A stretch of 64,000 nt of DNA, taken from ZC4RG20 sp964518995 (GTDB lineage: Bacteria; Pseudomonadota; Gammaproteobacteria; Steroidobacterales; Rariloculaceae). Shown here in pieces: positions 41,025 through 50,557 of this stretch (position 1 is its first letter; each line of letters starts with the position of its first letter). The position numbers and the translations under genes are program-made. Location of the stretch: NCBI GenBank assembly GCA_964518995.1, contig CAZFJU010000001.1, positions 1-64,000 of the forward strand. Direction: 5' to 3'. The notes under the pieces are model-generated. The model was not told the origin of the DNA and did not search any database. It saw only the letters and a list, made by a program, of their open reading frames with translations.

Positions 41025-42005
41025 TCAAAGTACAGTCAGCGGCGGCTCGTCGAGCGCGGCGCGCTGCTCGCGCAGCGCGAGCACGTGCTCCTCCCAATAC
41101 CTCGGCTCGCCGAACCACGGGAACGCGCGCGGAAACGCCGGATCCTTCCAGCGGCGCGCGATCCACGCGCTGTAATGAATGATGCGCAGCGCGCGCAGCG
41201 CCTCGATCAAGTGCAGCTCGCGAAAGTCGAAATCGCGAAACTGCATATAACCCTCCAGCAGATCCGCGAGCTGCACGCTCATGTCCTCGCGGCTGCCGGA
41301 CAGAAACAGCCACAGATCCTGGATCGAGGGCCCGTTCACGCAGTCGTCGAGATCGACGAAATGCGGGCCCGCGTCCGTCCAGAGAACGTTGCCGGGATGA
41401 CAATCACCGTGAATGCGCAGCGTCGCATAGTGGCCGGCTGCCGCGAACTGCCGGTCCACTGCGCCGAGCACGTCGCTCGCGATGCTGCGATAACTTTGCG
41501 CCATGTGATTCGGAATAAAACCGCTCGCAGCGAGCAACTCGACCGACTCGCGGCCAAGCTTGTCCGCGGACAGCGTCGCTCGATGGCGGAAGCGATCCGT
41601 CGCACCGAATGCATGAATGCGGCCGATCACGCGCCCCATATACACGCGCTCCTCGGAGGTCGCGAGCTCCGGCCAACGGCCGCCACGACGCTCGAACAGC
41701 GCGAACCGGTAATCGGCCTGCTCGTGCAGCGTCTCACCGTCGATCACGAGCGGCGGGACGACCGGCACATCGCGCTCGTCGAGATCGAGCGCAAAGTCGT
41801 GCTCTTCGAGAATCGCATCGTCCGACCACCGGCCGGGCCGATAGAACTTGGCCACGACGAACTCGTCGCCCACTCCGATCTGATAAACGCGATTCTCGTA
41901 GCTCGCCAGCGCGATGATGCGGCCGTCGCATTCAAAGCCGACGCTCTCGACGGCCTCGAACACGACCTCCGGGCTCAAACGGGCGTAAGGCAGCTCCGGG
42001 CTCAT
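41025..42005 (-). CDS. srkA: Stress response kinase A (YihE/RdoA family)
   Basis: A 326-residue protein kinase of the choline/aminoglycoside kinase fold; E. coli SrkA is 328 residues. LASYENRVYQIGVGDEFVVA near 40 and KFYRPGRWSDDAILEEHDF near 60 form the N-lobe. The catalytic loop is LRIHGDCHPGNVLW near 195 and the metal site is HFVDLDDCVNGPSIQDLWLF. In E. coli it phosphorylates proteins and counters stress-induced cell death. ATG 42005 lies 7 nt after the esterase stop; the frame extends a little further (42026) but the family N terminus fits 42005. It is probably co-transcribed with the esterase. Confidence 0.92.
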   Translation of the reverse strand: MSPELPYARLSPEVVFEAVESVGFECDGRIIALASYENRVYQIGVGDEFVVAKFYRPGRWSDDAILEEHDFALDLDERDVPVVPPLVIDGETLHEQADYRFALFERRGGRWPELATSEERVYMGRVIGRIHAFGATDRFRHRATLSADKLGRESVELLAASGFIPNHMAQSYRSIASDVLGAVDRQFAAAGHYATLRIHGDCHPGNVLWTDAGPHFVDLDDCVNGPSIQDLWLFLSGSREDMSVQLADLLEGYMQFRDFDFRELHLIEALRALRIIHYSAWIARRWKDPAFPRAFPWFGEPRYWEEHVLALREQRAALDEPPLTVL

Positions 42006-42012
42006 GGATGTC

Positions 42013-43119
42013 TCATGCCAGCGCACGCGCGAGGAAAGGCAAGCTTACATCCATCCGCCAGTCGATCCCCGAGTGCGTACCGTCGAATTCCTCGTAAACG
42101 TGCGGCACTCCGTGCTCCGCGAGCCGTTTCGAGAGGATCCGCGTGCCGTAGTGAATACGGTATTGATCGCGCCAGCCGCAGTCGAGAAAAAGCCCGCGCA
42201 GAGTCTTCAGGCTGGCCGCATGACGTGCCACGAGATGAATCGGATCATGGCGCAGCCAGCGGCGCCATCGCTCCGGGATGAGCTCGCCGGTCTCGAGATC
42301 GAACGGCACGCGCAATCGGCCGGGCTGCTCGGGATCCGGATCGTAGGTCGCCGCCATGGCCAGATTCATCAGGCAATGCACCTCGCCGCCCGTCAGCGCC
42401 GGCTTGCGCCAGACCGCTTCGAGAAAGCGACGGATACGCCCGTCGTCGATGCCGCCAGCGGGCGTCGCGAAGGCTGCGCTCGCGTCGACCGGCCCTGGGC
42501 GGCGAGCTTTCGCCCGGTACTTGCTCAGCTCATCGAGCGTGGTTGGCCAGTCGCAGCGGTAGACGAAATCGAAGTAGGCATCGCCGGAGTGGCTCGCGAC
42601 CGCCCCCCAGTACCGAGCGTGCTTCATCCCATGGATCAGCGCACCGTAGCCGCCGGATGACTTGCCGAAACAGCCGCGGTGGCGCCGGTCCGCAAGGGTG
42701 CGGAACTCGCGGTCGATCGCGGGGATCAGCTCCTGCGTGAGATAGTCCGCGTAGCGCCCGACACCGGCCGAGTTCACGTACTGATTGCCGCCGTACGCGG
42801 TGAAGCAGTCCGGAAACGCGATGATGCAAGCTGGCATCTTGCGCTCGGCAACGAGCCGCGCGGCCCGCTCCGGCACGTTTTCCTCGAAATTCCTCCAGTT
42901 CGTATGCGTTTGGCCGGAGCCGGTATAGCCGACGAGATCGAACAGCACCGGATAGCGCTTGCCGCGCCCGCCTCCGCGGGCTTCGTCGTAGCCCGGCGGC
43001 AGCCACACATCGAGCTGCCGCACATGCGGATCGCCGAGCGGATTGTCCGCCAGCCGTTTCGACGTCACTTCTAGGGTGACGAGCCGGCCCTGCGGCCATT
43101 TCGGTCTCTTCAACGCCAT
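42013..43119 (-). CDS. Alpha/beta-hydrolase, putative esterase (esterase D/enterochelin-esterase-like)
   Basis: A 368-residue protein of the putative-esterase family. RQLDVWLPPGYDEA near 37 and YPVLFDLVGYTGSGQTHTNW near 57 form the core strands. The nucleophile elbow is HRGCFGKSSGGYGALIHG near 150 (Ser in GKSSGGY) and the catalytic His is in EEFDGTHSGIDWRMD near the end. No signal peptide is visible, so it acts in the cytoplasm. ATG 43119 is preceded by GGGGCTCAGG; a GTG at 43131 is the alternative. The substrate is unknown. It lies just upstream of srkA. Confidence 0.82.
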   Translation of the reverse strand: MALKRPKWPQGRLVTLEVTSKRLADNPLGDPHVRQLDVWLPPGYDEARGGGRGKRYPVLFDLVGYTGSGQTHTNWRNFEENVPERAARLVAERKMPACIIAFPDCFTAYGGNQYVNSAGVGRYADYLTQELIPAIDREFRTLADRRHRGCFGKSSGGYGALIHGMKHARYWGAVASHSGDAYFDFVYRCDWPTTLDELSKYRAKARRPGPVDASAAFATPAGGIDDGRIRRFLEAVWRKPALTGGEVHCLMNLAMAATYDPDPEQPGRLRVPFDLETGELIPERWRRWLRHDPIHLVARHAASLKTLRGLFLDCGWRDQYRIHYGTRILSKRLAEHGVPHVYEEFDGTHSGIDWRMDVSLPFLARALA

Positions 43120-43240
43120 CCTGAGCCCCACGGAAGCGGATTGAGGACCGCAAGTCTACCGGTTTGCGCGGACCGCCCGCGGCCGGGAGATCGGTAGCCC
43201 CCGCGTCCGGATCGAGGCCGTCTTGAGGTATCTTGCGTCA

Positions 43241-44110
43241 ATGGGCCACGCGCGATCCGACAAGCGGCTGCTAAAGATCCTGGGGTGGATGTGCGCCGCG
43301 ACGGCGGGGCCGGCTGGCGCCGATACACCGCCGCCGGTGCACTGGGCGTACGGCCCATACTTCGGTACGGGCTACTACTCTTCGCTCGATCGCGAAGAGA
43401 CCTTCGTCCTCCGCGTACGTCCCGGTTGGCGTTGGCGCGATGCCGAGCTCGGCGAGGACGGACGCAAGCTCGGGCTGCGGTTCCGCCTGCCGATTGCACT
43501 CGGGCTGCAGCGGCCGAACCGCTCGAATCTCGCCGCAACGCTCGACCGCGACAACGTCAGCACCTTCAGCATCGCACCCGGCGCTGAGATCGACGTGCCG
43601 ATCGGTCCGCAATGGTCGCTGAAGCCGCTCGCTTACGTCGGCTACGGCAAACGATTCGACGGCGACGCCGCGGCGTGGATCTATTGGAGCGGCATCAAGA
43701 GCCGCGTGCGTTTTGGCGGCGACGACTTCGAATGGGCACTCGTCAACGGGCTGACATATGTCGGCTATTCGAGCGACACCCGCGAGCACGGCAACGCCTT
43801 GCCGCTATTGACGGCGTTGGAGTTCAACCGGCCGCTGGCCAACAAGAAGATCGGCGGGCACCAAGTGCGCCTGCACTGGCACGTGGCGTACACGGACTAC
43901 CTGAACCCTCTTGTCTATAGCGACGGGACCGACACCCGCCGCCTCGAGCTCGTCGACGAGTGGGAGATCGGCGCTGCGTTCAGCACGGGCGAGCAGCCGC
44001 TAGAATTCTGGCGGCTGAAGTGGCAACAGCTGGGACTCGCGTACCGTATCAGCAGCGACCGCGAGTTCCGCGGCGTGCGGCTGACGTTCAGCTCGTTGTT
44101 CGACCGCTAG
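43241..44110 (+). CDS. Predicted outer-membrane beta-barrel-like protein, function unknown
   Basis: A 289-residue protein with an N-terminal signal-like segment (KRLLKILGWMCAATAGPAGA) followed by alternating polar/aromatic strands such as TFVLRVRPGWRWRD, KLGLRFRLPIALGLQ, WSLKPLAYVGYGKRF, VRLHWHVAYTDYLNPL and a last strand ending GVRLTFSSLFDR. Many Tyr and Trp flank the strands. I do not recognise a named family. Start ATG 43241 is chosen because the signal core follows directly; a TTG at 43223 would lengthen it by six residues. It stands alone, divergent from the esterase gene. Confidence 0.68.
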   Translation: MGHARSDKRLLKILGWMCAATAGPAGADTPPPVHWAYGPYFGTGYYSSLDREETFVLRVRPGWRWRDAELGEDGRKLGLRFRLPIALGLQRPNRSNLAATLDRDNVSTFSIAPGAEIDVPIGPQWSLKPLAYVGYGKRFDGDAAAWIYWSGIKSRVRFGGDDFEWALVNGLTYVGYSSDTREHGNALPLLTALEFNRPLANKKIGGHQVRLHWHVAYTDYLNPLVYSDGTDTRRLELVDEWEIGAAFSTGEQPLEFWRLKWQQLGLAYRISSDREFRGVRLTFSSLFDR

Positions 44111-44278
44111 CGGCTGTTACAGGCACTCGATCGCGAAGGTGAGCCGCGTCCGCAGTTCTTAGTCGCTGCCGAGTGCTTCCTTAAGCGTTCGCGCCGTAAG
44201 TGAACCGTAGTTTAACGGCGCGGCGCGGCGTACGCTTATGTGATCCCAGCTTGTGCTGCGGGCCTCGGAGGGGGATTC

Positions 44279-44704
44279 ATGAGACACGGATTGGCCGGCT
44301 CGACATGGGCCATTTTTACCGGTGCGCTTGCCGCGTTCGCGACGATGCCTGCGGCCGCGCATCACTCATTCGCGATCTTCGACCACACGCAGACGTACAC
44401 ACTCAAAGGTACCGTGCGAGACTTCCAGTGGACGAACCCGCACGGCTATATCGATCTCGCCGTCAGCGAAGGGCCGGACGGCATCGACGAATTCACGATC
44501 GAGCTCACGAGCATCAACATGCTGCGGCGGGCCGGATGGCGCTCGAGCGACGTCAACGCCGGTGACGAGGTCACGGCGATCGTCGCGCCGCTGTTGAGCG
44601 GGGAGAAGGGCGGCCTGCTGCTCGAGCTTGCCGTGCCCGATGGCCGCACGCTCATACCGCCCGTGCCCGCCGCCCACACTTTCACGCGGACGCCTGCGCC
44701 GTGA
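44279..44704 (+). CDS. DUF6152-like secreted protein
   Basis: A 141-residue exported protein. After a signal peptide ending PAAA, the mature start HHSFAIFDHTQTYTLKGTVR matches the DUF6152 pattern, and the WTNPHGYIDLAV segment continues it. A C-terminal Pro-rich tail follows. Function is not established. GGAGGGGGATTC directly precedes ATG 44279. The stop overlaps the GTG start of the next gene by 4 nt, so the two act together. Similar pairs, as I recall, recur in soil gammaproteobacteria, but I cannot verify this here. Confidence 0.72.
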   Translation: MRHGLAGSTWAIFTGALAAFATMPAAAHHSFAIFDHTQTYTLKGTVRDFQWTNPHGYIDLAVSEGPDGIDEFTIELTSINMLRRAGWRSSDVNAGDEVTAIVAPLLSGEKGGLLLELAVPDGRTLIPPVPAAHTFTRTPAP

Positions 44705-45468
44705 AGATCATGCAGATAGGGTTCGTGACGGGGCGTGCAGCCGCCATGTTGACGCTGGGATCCGCGCTCGCCGCCGGCGCTGCAGGCGCACAAGATGCCC
44801 CCGCGGATATTGGCGGCACGTGGACGATCTCATTCGCAGCCGGCGGCAATCCCGATTCGACGCAAACTGAGCGGGTGCAGGAGTCGGCGCCGCCGCTCAA
44901 GCCCGAGTATCGCGAAGCGTGGGAGGCACGCCAGGCGGCGATACGTGAAGCCGATGCGCGCGGCGAGCCGCTCGCGACCTCGGCAACGTTCTGTCTGCCG
45001 CAGGGTATGCCGTCGATGATGGGCAGCGGCGGACCGTTCCCGATGGAAATACTCGTTAGCGAAGGCCAGATCACGATCATCCAGGAAGCGTACAACCAGG
45101 TGCGCCGCATCTACCTCGATCGCCCCCAGCTTCCCCTCGATGAGATCGAGCCCGGCTTCTACGGCCGATCGGTCGGCCATTGGGAAGGCGACACGCTGGT
45201 CGTCGACACGATCGGCATCAAGGAGTCGGTCGAGTTTCGCCATGTTCCGCACACGCTCGACATGCGGATCACCGAGCGCATACGGCTCGTCGAGCCGGAC
45301 GTGCTCGTCGACGACATCACGATCGAGGATCCGGCGGTGCTCACCGAGCCGTGGCACGTGTCATTCACGTTCAACCGGCTGGCCGACTACGAGATGATGG
45401 AGTACGTATGTGAGGACAACCGCGAGTACGCGGACGAGTCCGGCGCGACCCGGCTGAGGCTCGAGTAA
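44701..45468 (+). CDS. Secreted protein of unknown function, partner of the DUF6152-like protein
   Basis: A 255-residue protein with an N-terminal signal (AAAMLTLGSALAAGAAGA, cleavage near AQDAPA). The mature part begins DIGGTWTISFAAGG and contains GRSVGHWEGDTLVVDTIGIK near residue 155 and HTLDMRITERIRLVEPDVL, a pattern common in uncharacterised secreted proteins of environmental proteobacteria. The fold suggests a beta-rich, lipocalin-like or carbohydrate-binding domain, but this is only impression. Start GTG 44701 overlaps the preceding stop; ATG 44710 is possible. Translational coupling implies one function with the DUF6152-like protein. Confidence 0.7.
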   Translation: MKIMQIGFVTGRAAAMLTLGSALAAGAAGAQDAPADIGGTWTISFAAGGNPDSTQTERVQESAPPLKPEYREAWEARQAAIREADARGEPLATSATFCLPQGMPSMMGSGGPFPMEILVSEGQITIIQEAYNQVRRIYLDRPQLPLDEIEPGFYGRSVGHWEGDTLVVDTIGIKESVEFRHVPHTLDMRITERIRLVEPDVLVDDITIEDPAVLTEPWHVSFTFNRLADYEMMEYVCEDNREYADESGATRLRLE

Positions 45469-45507
45469 CGCCGATCACGGCCTCCTTCGGACGGCGGCAC
45501 CGCAGAG

Positions 45508-47352
45508 TTGACCGACCACCCTCTTCGGTCGGCGTGGCGTAGCCTCGGAACGCTGAGGCCTGGCGCGCCGCGCCGTTGGTTGTTCGCGCTGCGCGCCGCC
45601 GTCTGCATGGGCGCACCGATGCTCGCCGGCTGGCTCGCAGGCGATATTCGCGCCGGGATGGTCGCAACGCTCGGCGGCTTCACCGCGCTCTATGGCAGCG
45701 GCCGGCCGTACCTGAGCCGCGCGCGCGAGCTCGCTTCGATCGGGCTAGGCTTTGCGCTCGCCGCCGCGCTCGGCTTCGCGATCGCGCCGCTCGGGTGGCT
45801 CGTCGTGCCGCTGATCGCGCTGTTCGCGATGCTGGCGACATGGTTCGCGAATGCATTCCGGATCGGGCCGCCCGGAGCGTACATGTTTCTGCTCGCGTGC
45901 GCGGCGGCCACGGCCATGCCGCGGATGGCGCCGTGGCATGGGGCCGCGCTCGTCGGCTCAGCCGCCGCCTTCGCATGGTGCGTCCATATGACCGGCGCGC
46001 TGTTTGCGCTACGCGGCCCGGAAAAAGCGGCGGTGCGGCAAGCCGCCTACGCGCTGATCGCGTTCATCGAGCAGGCCGGGACCCGGCGCGAGCACCGGGC
46101 CCGGCACGACGCCGCGCTCGCGCTTCACAATGCCTGGACGGCGCTCGTTGCGTTTCAGCCTGCGCCGCCGCGCACGCGCAGCCGGCTGAGAGCCCTCCGC
46201 GCGATCAACCGGCGCCTGAACGGCCTGTTCGCCGTAGCGCTGAAAATGCGTTCGACGAGCGACCGACGCATGCAAGCGATGAGCGACGAGATTCGCGGGC
46301 TGATTGCGAGCATCGACTCGCCGCGGACTTCCGCGGATTTTCAGGCACCCCACACGCTCCCGCTCGTGCGACCGTCCGCCGTCTCGATCGCGCTCGAAGC
46401 ATGGGCGCCCGGTTCCGCATCGCGGCTGGTCATTCTGCGCGTCGGTGCCGCGGCGCTGATCGCCGGCGTCGTCGGAGTCATCTTCGAGCTCGAGCGCGCG
46501 TATTGGGCCGTTGCCGCGTCGGTGCTCGTGCTGCATCAGGGGTTCGATTGGCTACGCACATTCGTACGTGCGATAGAGCGCTTGGTCGGCACGCTGGTCG
46601 GGCTGGTGTTGGCCGGCACGATCCTCGTGCTGCAGCCGCAGGGCCCGTGGCTCGTGCTGACCATGATGGCATTGACGTTCGCGATCGAGATGCTCGTGAT
46701 CCGGCACTACGCGGCGGCTACGGTATTCATCACCGGCGCCGGCTTGACCGTCGCGAGCGCTGGCCTGCCGGTCGAAAACGTCGGGGACTTCTTGCGCGCG
46801 CGCGGCGTCGATACCTTCGTCGGCTGCGTGATCGCCCTGCTGGTCTTTCGCGCAATGCCCGCGCCTAGGGCGGCCCCGCGCATGCCGCACCACGTCGTAC
46901 GTACGCTGGAGCTTGCGGACCGGCTCATCGGGCATCTCGCAGGCGGCGGCGTGCACACGGAGCACGGGCGCGCCGTAGAGCGTGATCTGCAGCATCAGAG
47001 CTTCGCGCTCGAGCGTGCTTACGAGTCGGCCGTGGCCAGCGCGGGTTCCGCACGCGACGCTGCCGAGGCTCTCTGGCCGACAATAGCCGCGACGCAGCGG
47101 CTCGCCTATCGCGTCTTGGCGATAGCGTGGAGCGTGCGGGAAGCGGCACCCGACGAGATGCACGAGCGCGTCGCACGGCTTCTCGGCAGCGGCAGCGCCG
47201 AGCATGCGCGCGCCGGTCTGCAGACGCTGATCGACGCCGCGCGCCGCGGTGTGCGCCCGGTGCGTGCTCCGGCCGAACTATCGCCGAATGTGCTCACGGC
47301 GGAGCTCGAAGATCTGTTCGAATGCCTGGCGCGAGAACACTCGCAGGCGTGA
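45508..47352 (+). CDS. FUSC-family membrane protein
   Basis: A 614-residue protein with two blocks of hydrophobic helices (about 20-165 and 300-450), each followed by a cytoplasmic helical region: the duplicated layout of the fusaric-acid-resistance/YccS family. WLFALRAAVCMGAPMLAGWL and later LRVGAAALIAGVVGVIFEL and ERLVGTLVGLVLAGTILVLQ are typical helices. Some members export aromatic acids; most are untested. The start is a TTG at 45508 with only a weak ribosome site, so a slightly different start is possible. It follows the unknown secreted gene by 39 nt on the same strand. Confidence 0.84.
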   Translation: MTDHPLRSAWRSLGTLRPGAPRRWLFALRAAVCMGAPMLAGWLAGDIRAGMVATLGGFTALYGSGRPYLSRARELASIGLGFALAAALGFAIAPLGWLVVPLIALFAMLATWFANAFRIGPPGAYMFLLACAAATAMPRMAPWHGAALVGSAAAFAWCVHMTGALFALRGPEKAAVRQAAYALIAFIEQAGTRREHRARHDAALALHNAWTALVAFQPAPPRTRSRLRALRAINRRLNGLFAVALKMRSTSDRRMQAMSDEIRGLIASIDSPRTSADFQAPHTLPLVRPSAVSIALEAWAPGSASRLVILRVGAAALIAGVVGVIFELERAYWAVAASVLVLHQGFDWLRTFVRAIERLVGTLVGLVLAGTILVLQPQGPWLVLTMMALTFAIEMLVIRHYAAATVFITGAGLTVASAGLPVENVGDFLRARGVDTFVGCVIALLVFRAMPAPRAAPRMPHHVVRTLELADRLIGHLAGGGVHTEHGRAVERDLQHQSFALERAYESAVASAGSARDAAEALWPTIAATQRLAYRVLAIAWSVREAAPDEMHERVARLLGSGSAEHARAGLQTLIDAARRGVRPVRAPAELSPNVLTAELEDLFECLAREHSQA

Positions 47353-47454
47353 CGCGTGCGTCGCTCTCTCGCTGCGGCGCGCCTATCGTTGCCGATCGAA
47401 TCGAATGGGCATCGACACGCGTGACAGACGCGCCGCCTGGTACCGCGCCGCGGA

Positions 47455-50400
47455 TCAGGTGCCGAGGTTGAAACGCAGCCCGAGCGTGAAGTTCCGGCCA
47501 AGCGTCTCGAACACACCATTGTTCGTGTGCAGCGGCGGCCCGAGCGAGCCGACACCGCCCGGCACGAGCGGCGGATCCTTATCGAACAAGTTGCCGACGT
47601 AGAAGTAGAGCTCCGAGCTGTTGCCGCTCCAGTCCATCGTGTACGACAGATTCAGATTCGTATACGCGCGCGACGCGACGCTGTTGTCGACGATGTGCAC
47701 CCCTTCGATCCACTCGATGTCGCGAACGGTCTTATCCCGATAGCGGGTCTGCCAGTTCAAGCTGAACGGGCCATTCGTATAGGTGAGCGATGCGGTCGCC
47801 AGCCACTCGGGGAACTGCAGCTCGCCGGCCCGGTCGATCGGCGGCACGCCGACGAAGGTCGTGCTGACCTCGCTCAGATAGTTCGCGAACAGCCGAACGC
47901 CCAGCGACTCGCCGCCGCGCCGGAACCAATCGATGTCGCGACGATAGCTCGCCTCGAAGTCCACGCCCCGCGTCGTGGTCTCGGCGATATTGATGTACAG
48001 GTTGAAGATCTGGCTGATGCCCGGCTCGTTCGGATCATCGCTGCGCCGTATCAGCGCGCACACGCTCGGATTGAGCTCCACCGTGCCGCCGTCGACGCCG
48101 TAGCAGCGCCTGATGATCTCGAGCCCGCCCAGCTGATCGATTGCGTTGTCGATGCTGATGTCATAGGCGTCGACGGCGACGCTGAGCCCCTCTGCCCAGC
48201 GCGGCTGGTAAACCAGCCCGATCGTGAAAGTATCGGACTCCTCCGGCTCGATCGTCGGGTTGCCGCCGATCGTCGTCGCCGCGATGTACTGGACGGGGAA
48301 CAGCGGATCGACACCGACGCCGATGGTTGTGCCGCCGGTCTGCGTATCGAAACGCTCCGACAGCGTGCCGGCACGCGTATCGCGCGACCACGTGGCGCGC
48401 AGGCGCAGCGGATCGGCGATCTGCCAGTCGGCGCCGAGTTTACCGGCCCATACGCCGCCGCTGCCCGAATAGTCCGCGTAACGCACCGCCGCATGCAGGT
48501 CGATACTGCTGGTGTCGCCGCGGTACATCGGCACGATCGATTCGGCAAACACCTCCCAAACGTCGAACCGACCGTCGATTGTCCCTTCGTTGTTCGGGTT
48601 GCCGGTATAAAAGATGCCGCGGTCGCGAACCTGCGACGGCACACCGCGGATCGGTATCGGATCGTTCTCGATGCGGAATACGCCGATATCTTGCATGCGG
48701 CGCGGATCTTCCGCGTTCCCGAACGCGTCCTGGAAGACCCACTCCTCGCGATACGACAGACCGCCGCCGAGCGAAATCGGCCCCTGCCTCCGTTCGCGGC
48801 CGAGGTCCGTCTGCAGCGTGACCTCGAACATGTCCTGCCGCAAGCGCTGCCGATGGTGGACGCCGCCAGTCATGTAATCGATCGCCTCTTGCGAAATTTG
48901 CGCCGCGAAAGGATCGAACGGTACGCATTCGCTATTGCTCAACGGGTCGGCCCAAACCGGCAGCCCCAGGAAGCTGATCCGCGTAACTTCCGCCTCCTGC
49001 GCCGGCGTGAGGCCGCCGAACGCGGGCAGATTGGCGCGGCATGCGATCCGGCCCGTGGCCGGATCCACGGCTGAATCCAGCGCGCGATAGAATCGATCCA
49101 TTCGCAGCAGCTGCCCGTTGGACGAATAGTCGGCGACCTCGACGTTCTCGCCATATTGATAGTAGGCGCTCAAAAACAGCCGCTCGCCGATCCGGCCGTC
49201 GTAGCCGATGGTGATGGAGGTCGTGTCGTCGGTCACCTCGCGGGACGGGGCGATTTGCTCGAAGACGCGGGCATACGGAATGCTCGCGAGGCCTTCGTCA
49301 GCCATCCGCTGCGCAATCGGCTCCGGCAGGAACGGGTTATCCGCGAAGATCGTCATGCCCCAGAACGGTTGCAGCGCGAGCGGCGCCGGCAGCGAATCGA
49401 CCGTGTGGCGACCGCGTAGCACCTGGAAGTAACCGGTCCGATCATCGTCGAACTCGAACGCATAGTGCGCAAAGATACTGTGACGCTCGTCGTCCGGCCG
49501 CAAGACGGCCCAATCCTTCTGCAAGTCACGGCCGCCGCCGCCAACCTGCGCGTTACCGACGATCTGCGAGCCGGTGCCGAGCGGTACCGGCACCCCGTCG
49601 ACGAATTGCGTGCCGGCCAACGGCCCACCGGTGATCAGCCCGCCCGCAGTGACGGCGCGCGACCGACCGGGCGCTGCGTAGAACCGCAGCGGTATCTGGC
49701 CCGGCGGCACGACTGGCGTGAACAGCGCGTAGCCTTGTTGCCAGTCGCGATCATGCAAGCCCATGACGCCGTCGGCATTGTAATAGTCGACAGACGCAAT
49801 CAGGTGCCCGCGCTCGCCGATCGACGTCCCCGCGGCGAACTCGACCTGATAATTGTCATGGTCGCGCCGATCCGTCATGCCCGCCGTCAGGTTGCCCTTG
49901 ACCCCGGTAAAGCCGAGATCGAGGATGAAGTTCGTCACGCCGCTGATCGCGTCTGACCCATAGGCGGCAGACGCGCCGCCGGTGACGATCTCGACGCGAT
50001 CGATCAGCGCGGTCGGCAAGATCGAAACGTCGACGGTGCCGGCCTGCTGGCCGCTGACGATTCGCCGGCCGTTCAGCAGGGTCAGCGTGCGCTTCGAGCC
50101 GATGCCGCGCAGGTTGACGGCATTCGCGCCGCCCGATGCCGTGAAGATATTGCCGGTGTGAGATTGGTCGTTCTGCCGAAACTGCGGCATCTGATCGAGC
50201 GCATCCATGATCAGCGTCGGCGCCATCGCGCGCATCTCGGCCGAGCTGACCGCGGTAACCGGCGTCGGTGTCGACATGCCGTCGCGGCGCAGCCGCGAGC
50301 CGGTCACCATGACCTCTTCGACCGGGCCGCTGCTCTGCGCCACGGCGACGTCGACCCCCCCAACGGAGAGCACTGTCAGCAGACAGGCCCCGCCGATGCC

Positions 50401-50481
50401 CCCCAGTCCGAGAATTTTGCCGCGCTGCGCGTCGCATGAAGCGACCGCCTTCGCCAGCACCGAGCGTTCGAATCTCTGCAT
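47455..50481 (-). CDS. TonB-dependent outer-membrane receptor
   Basis: A 1008-residue receptor. After a long signal-like N terminus ending GVDVAVAQ comes a TonB-box-like EEVMVTGSRLRRDG, then the plug domain (MRAMAPTLIMDALDQMPQFR, LNGRRIV, IDRVEIVTGGASAAYGSDAI) and a 22-strand barrel ending in GRNFTLGLRFNLGT. The pattern belongs to the large receptors common in Caulobacter, Sphingomonas and related environmental bacteria that import plant- or carbon-derived compounds. ATG 50481 follows GGGGGAGGGAGGC. A secreted VOC protein lies 76 nt upstream on the same strand. The ligand is unknown. Confidence 0.93.
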   Translation of the reverse strand: MQRFERSVLAKAVASCDAQRGKILGLGGIGGACLLTVLSVGGVDVAVAQSSGPVEEVMVTGSRLRRDGMSTPTPVTAVSSAEMRAMAPTLIMDALDQMPQFRQNDQSHTGNIFTASGGANAVNLRGIGSKRTLTLLNGRRIVSGQQAGTVDVSILPTALIDRVEIVTGGASAAYGSDAISGVTNFILDLGFTGVKGNLTAGMTDRRDHDNYQVEFAAGTSIGERGHLIASVDYYNADGVMGLHDRDWQQGYALFTPVVPPGQIPLRFYAAPGRSRAVTAGGLITGGPLAGTQFVDGVPVPLGTGSQIVGNAQVGGGGRDLQKDWAVLRPDDERHSIFAHYAFEFDDDRTGYFQVLRGRHTVDSLPAPLALQPFWGMTIFADNPFLPEPIAQRMADEGLASIPYARVFEQIAPSREVTDDTTSITIGYDGRIGERLFLSAYYQYGENVEVADYSSNGQLLRMDRFYRALDSAVDPATGRIACRANLPAFGGLTPAQEAEVTRISFLGLPVWADPLSNSECVPFDPFAAQISQEAIDYMTGGVHHRQRLRQDMFEVTLQTDLGRERRQGPISLGGGLSYREEWVFQDAFGNAEDPRRMQDIGVFRIENDPIPIRGVPSQVRDRGIFYTGNPNNEGTIDGRFDVWEVFAESIVPMYRGDTSSIDLHAAVRYADYSGSGGVWAGKLGADWQIADPLRLRATWSRDTRAGTLSERFDTQTGGTTIGVGVDPLFPVQYIAATTIGGNPTIEPEESDTFTIGLVYQPRWAEGLSVAVDAYDISIDNAIDQLGGLEIIRRCYGVDGGTVELNPSVCALIRRSDDPNEPGISQIFNLYINIAETTTRGVDFEASYRRDIDWFRRGGESLGVRLFANYLSEVSTTFVGVPPIDRAGELQFPEWLATASLTYTNGPFSLNWQTRYRDKTVRDIEWIEGVHIVDNSVASRAYTNLNLSYTMDWSGNSSELYFYVGNLFDKDPPLVPGGVGSLGPPLHTNNGVFETLGRNFTLGLRFNLGT

Positions 50482-50557
50482 GCCTCCCTCCCCCTTCGAG
50501 GCGTGCCGCCAAGCGCGGCACCGCAAACCACTTGTGATCGTCCTCTTGATCGCTTGT

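Noticed and set aside
47527..49074. 515-codon plus-strand open frame
   Set aside because: Antisense shadow of the TonB-dependent receptor; composition is Arg/Asp/Ala rich without domain pattern.
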